From assembly GCA_964560765.1 (NCBI GenBank), contig CAZLMG010000009.1, positions 80,847-144,846 of the forward strand: a stretch of DNA of 64,000 nt, read 5' to 3'. Shown here piece after piece: positions 49,199 through 57,691 of this stretch (position 1 is the first letter of the stretch; the number at the start of each line of letters is the position of its first letter). Below the pieces are notes generated by a model. That model saw nothing but the letters and a program-made list of their open reading frames with translations, was not told the DNA's origin and ran no database searches. Position numbers and translations under genes: made by a program. The stretch is from CAZLMG01 sp964560765. GTDB taxonomy: Bacteria > Bdellovibrionota_B > Oligoflexia > Oligoflexales > CAZLMG01.

Positions 49199-49966
49199 TC
49201 AGCCCTTGAAGCGCCCATACAACATCCATGCGGCATATGCTAAACAACCGACAAGTGCGAGCATCACGATGCGGCGCCAAAGGCGGCGAGATCGTATGCG
49301 GCTCGTTTCCGACAAACTGCCGATCATTTGGCTGATCGCGACTGTCGTTGACTGAGAATCTCCGGGAACGGGGTGTCTTGGCAACGACTGAATTGAGGCC
49401 TGCAGATCGGCAATGGAAATTTGTGCCTGCGCCGACAATAGAGTCCAGGCATCGTTCAATGCCGCCGCCACCTGTCGCTCCGGCCAATCCATAATCTGTG
49501 CGACTTCCGAGGTCTCAAAGCGACCGACCCCAATCAACCAGAGCAACTCTCGCTCGCGGGAGCCCATCGACCGCAATCCATGATCAAGGCGCAGCAACAG
49601 CTGTTGGTCGAATGTCATATGCACCGGAGCGTGCGGCGCACTGCTGAAGTTTGAATCCGCCGACTCAATGGCGAGATTGACTAAGCTGCTCGTATCGGCG
49701 CCCCACACATCCGCGTTAAATCGACGCGCCGTCGCGAACAACTTAGCGCGTAACTCGGACATGTTGTCGAGTCGTTTCGCTATTGACTCCATGGACCTTG
49801 CCAATTCATCGACAGTTGTTGATGCCCGTTCGGCCTGACCGGTTAACCGCAAGATGTAATCGTAAAGCTCTTGCCGCTGCAGCTCGACAAACTCGACCAT
49901 GGCGTCACCAGGCGATGAACGCACGCGGCGAAAAGCTGACTCCAATGGTTCAAAGTCGATGGTCAT
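49199..49966 (-). CDS. ECF-like sigma factor with C-terminal transmembrane helix
   Basis: This is a 255-residue protein. Residues ~20-85 match ECF region 2 by pattern (FVELQRQELYDYILRLTGQA, RAKLFATARRFNADVWG). Residues ~125-180 match region 4 (LRSMGSRERELLWLIGVGRF, EVAQIMDWPERQVAAALNDAW). A ~55-residue linker follows, then a hydrophobic helix near 230-248 (IVMLALVGCLAYAAWMLY) with a positive N-terminal flank (RIRSRRLWRR), so the factor may be tethered to the inner membrane. No separate anti-sigma gene is next to it. It follows the DUF4105 gene with one base between stop and start (TAAAATG), so it is the last gene of the pilD-GGDEF operon. Confidence 0.72.
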   Translation of the reverse strand: MTIDFEPLESAFRRVRSSPGDAMVEFVELQRQELYDYILRLTGQAERASTTVDELARSMESIAKRLDNMSELRAKLFATARRFNADVWGADTSSLVNLAIESADSNFSSAPHAPVHMTFDQQLLLRLDHGLRSMGSRERELLWLIGVGRFETSEVAQIMDWPERQVAAALNDAWTLLSAQAQISIADLQASIQSLPRHPVPGDSQSTTVAISQMIGSLSETSRIRSRRLWRRIVMLALVGCLAYAAWMLYGRFKG

Positions 49967-49967
49967 T

Positions 49968-51251
49968 TTATTCCGTTTTTGCTCGGCACCCGATTCGCCA
50001 GGCGACCGTGTAGTTCAACAGCATGATTCCTCCGAAGATGGCGACGACGCGACTGACATTTTGCTCGCTGGCTCCGAACAAAGTGAGCAAAAGCAGCACA
50101 GCCAAACCAATCGCGTGCGCCAACAGGAGATGCTTAAGGTAACGGACCCAGCGAGGGCTGTCTATGGGGCGTCCACGCCAGAGCCAAGCAGCGCCTGGCA
50201 AGATGAGTGCAAAATCCAGCGGCCAAAATAGCCAGAGGTTGGCGTTGTGATGCAAATCCAAATGCTGGGACCATGCCCAACTTACGATCATCAACGTGCC
50301 GAATATTCCGGCCAGAAAACCCCAAAGCATGCTGCCGGCCCCCAAGAGACGGAACGCGGCGCGCCCCAAGTTGGCGTGTCTATCCTTTCGGTGCCTCCAC
50401 CAATGGGCAAGGCCGACGATGAAGGACGCCCCGGCAAACAACCAATAGGCCAAGAATCCATCGCGCCGATAGTCGGCATGCGGAGTTGGGGATTCATACA
50501 TGGTCTTCAATGGCTGCATGAGTTGCGTACCGGCGATAGACTGACCCTGTTCGTCAATTTGCGGCATGCTCAGCAAGTATTGCCGCAAGCTCTTTGGCAA
50601 AAACATTTCTTCCCAGCGGGTCATCGGCCGATCGAGCCGGGAATTCATTACAACTTCCAAGCCCAATCCGGTCAGCGGCACCGTAGCTTGGTGCTCGCGG
50701 ACCGCGTCTCGAAACGTCGACTCGCTCAATTCGTACTCGAATCGAGACTTTAGGCCGCCAGAAATGGCAAAGTCTAGGAAATCGCGCGGACGAGTCGAAC
50801 AGTTGTCAAAAAAATACTGGTAGTCATATTCACGATTTTCCGGCTGCAATTGCCAAAATATTTTTTCCAGCAAGCGCGCCTTTTGCGGTGACGATAGATT
50901 CAGGCGATCTTCCCAGACCGTACGCCCCTCCCACCGATAGATCGTGTGCGCCTGATCCAAGCGAAAGGCGCCAATGCGGTAGCGCAAGATCCCCTTGTAG
51001 AACTTCAGCAAAAAACCGGGATCATCAAAATCAAACAGACCCCAACTGAAGGCCATGTCCGTGCCGCCCTCCGGATCACGTATTCGAATCTGTGTATGGC
51101 CGTAATTATCATAAATCCGCGTGCCGACATCGACGGTGTGTAGATAGACCTCGACAGCATCCAGATTCTGCGGCAGGCGCAGGCTTGTCTGTGCCTGAGC
51201 TGCGCAAGGGTACACCAATACCGCAAAAATCAAACCTAAAGCGAACTTCAA
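49968..51251 (-). CDS. DUF4105 (Lnb N-terminal-like) membrane protein
   Basis: This 427-residue protein has a signal peptide (cleavage near AQAQTS). The periplasmic DUF4105/Lnb N-terminal domain includes YGHTQIRIRDPE and the Cys-containing block FFDNCSTRPRDFLDF, where the family has its putative catalytic Cys and Asp. The C-terminal ~170 residues hold four hydrophobic helices. The start is TTG at 51251, overlapping the stop of the thioesterase gene (TTGA). It is the fourth gene of a minus-strand operon that runs from pilD. The role is unknown; related proteins act on envelope or glycan substrates. Confidence 0.82.
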   Translation of the reverse strand: MKFALGLIFAVLVYPCAAQAQTSLRLPQNLDAVEVYLHTVDVGTRIYDNYGHTQIRIRDPEGGTDMAFSWGLFDFDDPGFLLKFYKGILRYRIGAFRLDQAHTIYRWEGRTVWEDRLNLSSPQKARLLEKIFWQLQPENREYDYQYFFDNCSTRPRDFLDFAISGGLKSRFEYELSESTFRDAVREHQATVPLTGLGLEVVMNSRLDRPMTRWEEMFLPKSLRQYLLSMPQIDEQGQSIAGTQLMQPLKTMYESPTPHADYRRDGFLAYWLFAGASFIVGLAHWWRHRKDRHANLGRAAFRLLGAGSMLWGFLAGIFGTLMIVSWAWSQHLDLHHNANLWLFWPLDFALILPGAAWLWRGRPIDSPRWVRYLKHLLLAHAIGLAVLLLLTLFGASEQNVSRVVAIFGGIMLLNYTVAWRIGCRAKTE

Positions 51252-51796
51252 GCCTCTAACCCCTTCCGAATACGCCGCTCGGTCAGGGTGGCTTTGCGCC
51301 GCAAGCGTTCGTCGCGCCGGTGGCGCCCATCCTCAAAACGCTGCCGCTCAACGTCTGTCTCTAACAGCAGTGGCGGCATGGACGCAGGCTTACCGTTCAT
51401 ATCCAAAGCCACGAATGTCGCGTAGGCACTGGCCGTATGATAGTGCTCACCGGTAATCGGATTTTCGGAAGTGATGCGGATACCAATCTCACAGCTGGAA
51501 TGGGCCACGAAATTAACTGCAGCCTTGATCGTGACGACCCAACCCAGCTTGATGGGCGCAAGAAAATGCATGGCGTCGATCGACGCCGTCACGACCTGCA
51601 TTCGGCTGTGGCGCATCGCGCAAACGGCGGCTGCGGTATCGACCCACGCCATGACTGTTCCACCGAATACTGTACCAAGGGCATTGGTATGCTGCGGTAA
51701 AACGATCTCGGTCATTTCGACCCAACTTTCCTTGGGTGATCTCGGCAAGAGGCCCTGCCCGGGGGGATTAACTAGTTTGGACTTTGAGTCGACCAT
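51248..51796 (-). CDS. Acyl-CoA thioesterase (hotdog fold, YciA-like)
   Basis: This 182-residue enzyme has the hotdog-fold thioesterase pattern: TEIVLPQHTNALGTVFGGTV with MAWVDTAAAVCAMRHSRMQV (helix with catalytic Asp), then TASIDAMHFLAPIKLGWVV and a third strand set (GEHYHTASAYATFVALD). It hydrolyses acyl-CoA to free acid and CoA; chain-length range is unknown. The ATG at 51796 has AGGAGA seven bases upstream; a longer frame to 51922 has no ribosome site. It overlaps the GGDEF gene by 29 bp and the DUF4105 gene by 4 bp. Confidence 0.87.
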   Translation of the reverse strand: MVDSKSKLVNPPGQGLLPRSPKESWVEMTEIVLPQHTNALGTVFGGTVMAWVDTAAAVCAMRHSRMQVVTASIDAMHFLAPIKLGWVVTIKAAVNFVAHSSCEIGIRITSENPITGEHYHTASAYATFVALDMNGKPASMPPLLLETDVERQRFEDGRHRRDERLRRKATLTERRIRKGLEA

Positions 51797-52802
51797 CACT
51801 GTCTCCTGCGTCAAATTCGGCAGCCGGCTTTTCAGCAATCGAAACTCGATTCTTGCCGCTTCGCTTGCTGACATACATGCTTTCATCAGCCTTGCGAATG
51901 AGGGTCTCCTTATCCGAACCATGCTGCGGATAAGCGGCCAATCCGATAGAACAGGTAATCCTCACGACCTCTCCGGCCTCGGCCTTGAAGGGGTGCTCGG
52001 CAATCACTTTGCGGATACGTTCGGCGACCCGTGCAGAGTCTGACGTCGATGCGCCCAGCAATAGGACAACGAATTCGTCACCACCATATCGAGCCACACT
52101 ATCGACCTCGCGTAGTTCGTCGCGCAACAAGTCAGCAACTTGGCGCAGAACGCCACTGCCAGATAGGTGACCATAAGAGTCATTTATAGGCTTAAAATTA
52201 TCGAGATCGATGAAGAGGAGCGAGAACACCGATTGAAATCGTTGCCCACGGCGAATTTCGGTCGAAAGCGCTACGTCAAGGTAACGATGGTTGAACAGCC
52301 CAGTCAAGTCATCGCGATACAGCAATGCCTGGGTCTTATCCAAGCGATTGCACCAAATTGACCCCGTCTGTACCTGGGCAACCAAAAACTCCCACATGGC
52401 ATCGCTGTCAGTGCCAGAGAAATGGGAAAGGTCTCGCTCCCAAGCCAGCAGCGACCATTCAGCAGCCGGGTCGCCAAACGTCGCAAACTCAACTTGCCGT
52501 CCATCCGCAACCAGCGTGCTGAAACCGGCACGCAGCTCCTGACTCTTCAGTGGCAACTTCTTCAAGAGTTCACGCAAAGCATCCGAGGTCGATTCTGCGA
52601 AAATGGGCAGATCCATTTCAGCCGGCACTGCCGTCAATTCAAAGCCGCGTTCAACACTTTTGATCGAATAGTGCTGAGCCGCGACCACGCCGAATGATTC
52701 TCGACCGATGGTGACGCAGGTCTGAATCATTTTCGCAAACGTTGTCGCTCGCCAAATCCGCTGAGCGCAGCGTGATAAAAACTCATACTGATTGGTAGGC
52801 AT
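51768..52802 (-). CDS. GGDEF-domain diguanylate cyclase
   Basis: This is a 344-residue protein. The N-terminal ~155 residues form a GAF-like sensory part (TTFAKMIQTCVTIGRESFGV). The GGDEF domain starts at YRDDLTGLFNHRYLD, with the metal-site FLFIDLDNFKPIND-type block as LLFIDLDNFKPINDSYGH, the intact active site ARYGGDEFVVLLLGA, and RDELREVDS just before it providing an inhibitory RxxD site. It should make c-di-GMP and be product-inhibited. AAGGGG lies nine bases before the ATG. It is 12 bp after the pilD stop on the same strand. Confidence 0.92.
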   Translation of the reverse strand: MPTNQYEFLSRCAQRIWRATTFAKMIQTCVTIGRESFGVVAAQHYSIKSVERGFELTAVPAEMDLPIFAESTSDALRELLKKLPLKSQELRAGFSTLVADGRQVEFATFGDPAAEWSLLAWERDLSHFSGTDSDAMWEFLVAQVQTGSIWCNRLDKTQALLYRDDLTGLFNHRYLDVALSTEIRRGQRFQSVFSLLFIDLDNFKPINDSYGHLSGSGVLRQVADLLRDELREVDSVARYGGDEFVVLLLGASTSDSARVAERIRKVIAEHPFKAEAGEVVRITCSIGLAAYPQHGSDKETLIRKADESMYVSKRSGKNRVSIAEKPAAEFDAGDSDGRLKVQTS

Positions 52803-52814
52803 CGCCGCTACCCC

Positions 52815-53663
52815 TTAAGGCCCAAGCCAGTTCTGTAACCATCCACCACCGATCATATGTATCCAAGCGCCGATCGCAAGAAAAGGTCCGAATGGAATCG
52901 CCGACTTCAGATTCAGTTGTCGCGTGACGACCATCGCCAAGATGCCGACCACGGCCCCGAGCACAGAACCAACAAAAACGGTTGGAAATACAGCTTGATA
53001 CCCTAGCCATCCGCCAATTCCGGCGAGCAACTTGACATCGCCCATGCCGAGCCCAACCTCGCGCCTTACCAGCCAGTAAAGCCAAGCGATCACGTATAGG
53101 GAACCGCCGCCAGCAATGACGCCAACCAAGGCACTGAACCAGTCCAACTCGGGGTGCAGATAAACAATGACGGGGGTTAAAGCCACCATAGGTAATGAGA
53201 TGACATCAGGGATAATCATCAGTCGCAAATCGATGACGGAGCAGACGATGAAAATTGCGGTCAACACCGACCCGTGCAGCCAGCGAATCAGCTCGGCTGG
53301 ATCAATATCGAACCCCTGAGAATGCATAGCAATAAAGGGAAATTTCCAATAGACTACGACGAACGCTACCGCCGATAGCAGCTCCACCAACGGGTATTGC
53401 TTCGACAGGGGCTTGGCACAGCAGCGAGTGCGCCCGCGCAAAATCAGGTAGCTTAGTATGGGCAGGTTCAGATACGCAGGAATGGGCGCACCGCACTGAG
53501 GACAAACAGATCGCGCATGGCGCCAAAACGTGCCCTCTGGAATGCGAAGAATGCAAACGTTGAGGAAGCTGCCAATGATGGCTCCAAGGGCAAAAAATCC
53601 CCAAGTCAGGGGAGACAGCAAATACGGCACAAGATGTTGGGAAGCCCACAAGTTCACAGTCAT
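52815..53663 (-). CDS. pilD: Prepilin peptidase/N-methyltransferase
   Basis: This ~282-residue inner-membrane protein has a cytoplasmic zinc-binding loop with CPQCGAPIPAY...CCAKPLSKQYPLVE and the two catalytic aspartates in SVIDLRLMIIPDVISL and GMGDVKLLAGIGGW. It cleaves and methylates type IV pilin leaders. The start is unclear: ATG 53663 is used here because the first helix follows soon after, but a TTG at 53738 gives 25 more N-terminal residues. No pilin gene is beside it. It heads the operon that continues to the sigma-like gene. Confidence 0.9.
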   Translation of the reverse strand: MTVNLWASQHLVPYLLSPLTWGFFALGAIIGSFLNVCILRIPEGTFWRHARSVCPQCGAPIPAYLNLPILSYLILRGRTRCCAKPLSKQYPLVELLSAVAFVVVYWKFPFIAMHSQGFDIDPAELIRWLHGSVLTAIFIVCSVIDLRLMIIPDVISLPMVALTPVIVYLHPELDWFSALVGVIAGGGSLYVIAWLYWLVRREVGLGMGDVKLLAGIGGWLGYQAVFPTVFVGSVLGAVVGILAMVVTRQLNLKSAIPFGPFLAIGAWIHMIGGGWLQNWLGP

Positions 53664-53763
53664 CCCCGGCAACAATCCAGCAACAATCGATGCTTGTCTG
53701 CACCAGTGTAGCCGTTTTACCCGAGAGAATCTAGCCAACCCTTTGAAATTGGGGATAATTTGA

Positions 53764-56226
53764 ATGACGCCAGAACCTCTCGTCCTCGCGAAGCTAGAAT
53801 GGCAGACCCTAACCGATCGATTGACCGAGCTATCGCAAACCGTCGAAGCTCACGAGCGATGCGCGGCCTTAACGCCCTCATTAAATGTCGGTCAAATTCG
53901 CAATGTCTGGAAGACCGTTACGCCGCTACGCGCGCTGGCGGGTGCTGGATATCGACCACCAATCGGCGACTTGCCAAGTATGGGCAAGTTGTTTCGCGAC
54001 GTGACACTGGGCCACATCTTGGAGGCGGACGAGTTTTTGCAGGTTCTGAACCTGCTGACCTCGGTAAAAACGGTGCAGCATTTTGCAGCTGATTTTGCCG
54101 AGCGTTGCCCACCGCTGGCGCGCATCCGCGGAGTTCTATACCCGTTGCCGGCCTTGGCCCAAGCCATCACCAAGACCATTGAACGCGATGGCACCGTAAG
54201 AGACGATGCGACGCCGGAGCTAGCGCAGATTCGCAAGCAGAAGGTGGCCTTGCGCAAACGAATCGAGGAAAAGCTCAAACAGTTGATCGTCGAGCATGAA
54301 ACCGAAACCTATCTTCAAGATAAGTTCTTCACGGTTCGCTCCGATCGCTACGTGCTGCCGATGCGACTGGATGGACGAGGTCGCGTCGAAGGCTCGATCC
54401 ATGACACCTCGGCCTCTGGACAGACACTTTATATCGAACCGAAATCGATCCAGCCGATGAATGATCAACTCCTAGAATTGGAATTGGCAGAAAAGCTGGA
54501 GATTCTGAAGATCTTTCGCGAATTGAGCGCCAAGGTCGCAGCTGAATTGGACACCTTGCGAAGCAATTACGATGAACTGGTGCAGCTGGATTTTTATGCG
54601 GCGCAGGCCGCATTGGCCGCCGAAATCGATGCTGGGGAAGTACACATTGTCGAGCAGCCTAGCATCCACTTGCGCCAGGCTCGACATCCCTTACTGCAGA
54701 TTGCCAAAAAGGCGCAGCCCGTTGCCAACGATATCATTCTCGGCGACACGCAATTGGGGTTGATCATCTCTGGTCCTAATGCCGGCGGCAAGACAGTCAT
54801 CCTAAAGACGGTCGGTTTGTTGCAAATGATGCTAGGTGCTGGCCTACTTATTCCCGCCAGTCCGGAATCTCGTATGTCTCTCTTTCGCCGCGTGTTTCTG
54901 GAAATGGGCGACGCACAAAACCTCAGCGCCAATCTCTCGACGTTTTCCGGGCATCTGCTCGGACTGCGGCCGATTGTCGAGGACTCGACCCCCGACGACC
55001 TTGTCTTATTGGACGAGCTCTGCGTGGGAACAGAGCCAAATACGGGATCGGCTATCGCCCAAACCATTCTCGAGGATCTTTCCAGTCGCCGCGTCCATTG
55101 CTTGGTCACCACACACTTCGACAACTTAAAGGTCATGGCCGTCGAAGATGAGAAGTTTCGTAACGGCTCCATGGAATTTTCAAAACAAAATCTTCGACCA
55201 ACATATCGCCTTGTCTTGGACGCTCCCGGCCAAAGTTACGGCGTTGAGCTGGCCGAGCAACTCGGATTTCCCGAACGCATATTGCGTCGGGCCAAGGAAA
55301 TTCGCGGGGCTTCTGTGACTGCCCTCGACAAGGCCGTACAGCACCTGATGGAGGCGCGCGAGCAACTTCAGCAGCAAGAGATTCGCGCACGGCAAGCAGA
55401 GCTGGCCGCAGAGGAAGAAAAAGCTCACTGGCAGCACGCTGCCGAGGACGTTAGAGCGGCGCGTGCCAAGGCTGCGCAACGCTTTGAAGATATGTATGAG
55501 AGCGAGATGCAAAAGTTGCGAGACGATCTCGAATCAACGCTGACTGAGATGCGAACCTCGCTCAAGCAAATGCGGAAAGAAGGGGCGGCGGAAACCCACG
55601 ACGCCCATCAACAGATGATAGAGCAGAAGCAGCGCGCAGAAGCCAGCCTGGCCAAGATTGGCAACCTGTCCGCCAGCTTGTCGCGCCAAGAGGCAGCGCA
55701 GCTACCCGGAGAACCGTTCGAAATCGGCAAGGCACAAATTGGCGACGAAGTCTTTGTCATTCCCTTAAACGAGAATGGTGTCGTCCGCGGCATTTCACCC
55801 CAGCATCAGCAGCCCATAGAGTTGAATGTTGGACCGCTCAAGATACGCATGAGCTCCGATCAGCTTCGATACCTGGGCCGGCGTCGAGCCGATGTAGCCG
55901 AGCGAGCGGCGCAGAAGAGCGCGAAGGATGCAAGAATTGCCAATAGTAAATCTCGTCGTCCTGAACTCGTCATTCAGACTCCGACCAATTCCTTAGATCT
56001 GCGGGGATACGATGCGGAGAGTGCCATGGAGAAAACCTGGCTGTTCTTGGATCGTGCCATTATGCGCGGCGAAACGGCGGTGATGATCATTCACGGTCAT
56101 GGCACCGACAAGTTAAAGTCTGTGATTCGCGCCACCTTGTCGCAAAACAGTCCGTATCAGATCGAGATGCGTCCTGGAAATGAAGCCGAAGGTGGGGATG
56201 GCGTCACGGTCGTCTATTTGACGTAA
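53764..56226 (+). CDS. mutS2: MutS2 family ATPase/endonuclease
   Basis: This is an 820-residue protein. Residues ~1-300 contain the MutS-like core and lever helices (DRYVLPMRLDGRGRVEGSIH, GQTLYIEPK). The ATPase has Walker A SGPNAGGKTVILKTVGLLQ near residue 337, GDAQNLSANLSTFSGHL, and Walker B LVLLDELCVGTEPNTGSA near 418. A coiled coil follows. The C-terminal Smr domain has LDLRGYDAES near 740 and IHGHGTDKLKSV near 780, with the nuclease-associated motif. MutS2 acts on recombination intermediates or stalled ribosomes, not in mismatch repair. GGGGA lies eight bases before the ATG; it is divergent from pilD. Confidence 0.95.
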   Translation: MTPEPLVLAKLEWQTLTDRLTELSQTVEAHERCAALTPSLNVGQIRNVWKTVTPLRALAGAGYRPPIGDLPSMGKLFRDVTLGHILEADEFLQVLNLLTSVKTVQHFAADFAERCPPLARIRGVLYPLPALAQAITKTIERDGTVRDDATPELAQIRKQKVALRKRIEEKLKQLIVEHETETYLQDKFFTVRSDRYVLPMRLDGRGRVEGSIHDTSASGQTLYIEPKSIQPMNDQLLELELAEKLEILKIFRELSAKVAAELDTLRSNYDELVQLDFYAAQAALAAEIDAGEVHIVEQPSIHLRQARHPLLQIAKKAQPVANDIILGDTQLGLIISGPNAGGKTVILKTVGLLQMMLGAGLLIPASPESRMSLFRRVFLEMGDAQNLSANLSTFSGHLLGLRPIVEDSTPDDLVLLDELCVGTEPNTGSAIAQTILEDLSSRRVHCLVTTHFDNLKVMAVEDEKFRNGSMEFSKQNLRPTYRLVLDAPGQSYGVELAEQLGFPERILRRAKEIRGASVTALDKAVQHLMEAREQLQQQEIRARQAELAAEEEKAHWQHAAEDVRAARAKAAQRFEDMYESEMQKLRDDLESTLTEMRTSLKQMRKEGAAETHDAHQQMIEQKQRAEASLAKIGNLSASLSRQEAAQLPGEPFEIGKAQIGDEVFVIPLNENGVVRGISPQHQQPIELNVGPLKIRMSSDQLRYLGRRRADVAERAAQKSAKDARIANSKSRRPELVIQTPTNSLDLRGYDAESAMEKTWLFLDRAIMRGETAVMIIHGHGTDKLKSVIRATLSQNSPYQIEMRPGNEAEGGDGVTVVYLT

Positions 56227-56254
56227 CGGATCGACGACAAAAACCTGGTTCTTG

Positions 56255-57610
56255 CTACAGTCTCTGTTCTTCCGCAAGGCTGGTCAGCAGGCGCTGCACA
56301 AGTTCGCGCGCTTGCTCATGGGCCATGCTCAGCCGAGGCGCAATGGTCGCCGCTATCTCATCTATTGTTCGCATGCCATCAATCAACGCGACAACGTCAG
56401 CAAAAAGTCGATTGATGGTCACGAGCTGTGAAAACGCCGGTAAATTCGGAATTGGTTTGCGGGCGTCCAGTATCCACTCAGGTAGCAGTGAGTACACTTC
56501 TGGAGCTGGAACCGCTCGCTCTTTGACGGCGGAAAAGCAAAAAATCTTTTCCGTGCGGCGCTGAGCGCTGTGCGGCGATTGCAGATAGGGAATGAAATCT
56601 TCGCGCGTACCGTGGACGACTAACCCCTGAGACTTGGCGACCGCTAGTGCCTCCTCGCGGCTATAGCATTGCGCTTGGCGGCGCTGCAGAAAGGCTAGAG
56701 AGCCAAAATTAATCCAGACTCCACCTGGGCGGAGCATGCCATTGATCCGCGCCGCTAGATGCTGCAGGTCCTCGGGCACGATGTCGATCAGCCAAGGCGT
56801 CACAACAACATCGACGCTATCGGCGCGAAACGGCGGGTTCAATGCATCACAGGCCAGCAAGGAAAACCCGGGGCGAATCTCGCTGTCATAGTGGCAACGC
56901 CCCTTCACCGCGGAAACATCCTTGCTGATCGGTGCAATTGGAAATTCATACAAAGAAACCGCCTGTCCTCGAGTAACTTTTTGGCACAAGAGGAGCAGAA
57001 ACGGATTAAAGTCGGCAGCAACGGTATGGGAAACTTGCGATCTCTGGTGCAGGTCTAGGGCCAGTCGACCAGCACCCGAGCCAAGCACGACCATCGTCGA
57101 CGCCTTTGCAAACTCAGGAGGCATGAGACTGGTAATGATTTCAGCTGAAATCACATTTTCGTCTTCACCCCAGTCCCAGTCACGAAATACGTTGGCGTAG
57201 TAGCCCATGAGGGTTTGTCCCTCGGGCAACTTGGACTTCAAAGCGCGATGATATTCGATGGGCAGGTTCGCTAACTTACCCAGTGGTGCCAGCAACTTCT
57301 CCAACGCTTTCCGCTGCTCGACTTTCGCCTGTTGCAAGCGTCGCAGGCGATCGCTGGTTTCCGGAAGTAGATTCGGGTTGCGCAGCTCATCTTTGAGACT
57401 TTCGCTCTCTTGCTGCAGCAATTGCAGTTGAAAATCGTAGCGATGGCGCCACTCACCTAGGATTGCCATCGGGTCTGGAAATATCCAGGGTATGCCCTGC
57501 AAATTCGGAAAATTTAGGGCGCAAGCGGTGCAAGCCAACTGGTCGCGAGAGGCCTCCGCAACCACACCCTTACATACAGGACAGGAAAGCAATGCGGCGA
57601 CATCAACCAT
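56255..57610 (-). CDS. Zinc-ribbon SAM methyltransferase (N2227-like)
   Basis: This is a 451-residue protein. Residues 10-30 have CPVC...CTAC, a Trm112-like zinc ribbon. A charged helical region follows (residues ~50-110). The methyltransferase domain has YYANVFRDWDWGEDENVI near residue 140, the SAM loop MVVLGSGAGRLALDL, VAADFNPFLLLLCQK, and LRPGGVWINFGSLAFL, which resemble the N2227/carnosine N-methyltransferase family. The C-terminal ~80 residues form a helical module (FADVVALIDGMRTIDEIAAT). The substrate is unknown. A promoter with extended -10 lies at 57653-57661. It converges on mutS2. Confidence 0.75.
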   Translation of the reverse strand: MVDVAALLSCPVCKGVVAEASRDQLACTACALNFPNLQGIPWIFPDPMAILGEWRHRYDFQLQLLQQESESLKDELRNPNLLPETSDRLRRLQQAKVEQRKALEKLLAPLGKLANLPIEYHRALKSKLPEGQTLMGYYANVFRDWDWGEDENVISAEIITSLMPPEFAKASTMVVLGSGAGRLALDLHQRSQVSHTVAADFNPFLLLLCQKVTRGQAVSLYEFPIAPISKDVSAVKGRCHYDSEIRPGFSLLACDALNPPFRADSVDVVVTPWLIDIVPEDLQHLAARINGMLRPGGVWINFGSLAFLQRRQAQCYSREEALAVAKSQGLVVHGTREDFIPYLQSPHSAQRRTEKIFCFSAVKERAVPAPEVYSLLPEWILDARKPIPNLPAFSQLVTINRLFADVVALIDGMRTIDEIAATIAPRLSMAHEQARELVQRLLTSLAEEQRL

Positions 57611-57652
57611 AGCAGAACTGGCCCTTCAACGGTCAGTGAAGACATGTCGGCC

Positions 57653-57661
57653 AGTATAACA
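57653..57661 (-). promoter_or_regulatory. Extended -10 promoter of the N2227-like methyltransferase gene
   Basis: On the minus strand TGTTATACT gives an extended -10 (TGnTATACT), with no clear -35. The expected transcription start is near 57646, leaving a leader of about 36 bases to the ATG at 57610. Confidence 0.5.
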
Positions 57662-57691
57662 CAGTTTTCCTTTGTGCAGGAGCGTCATGAG

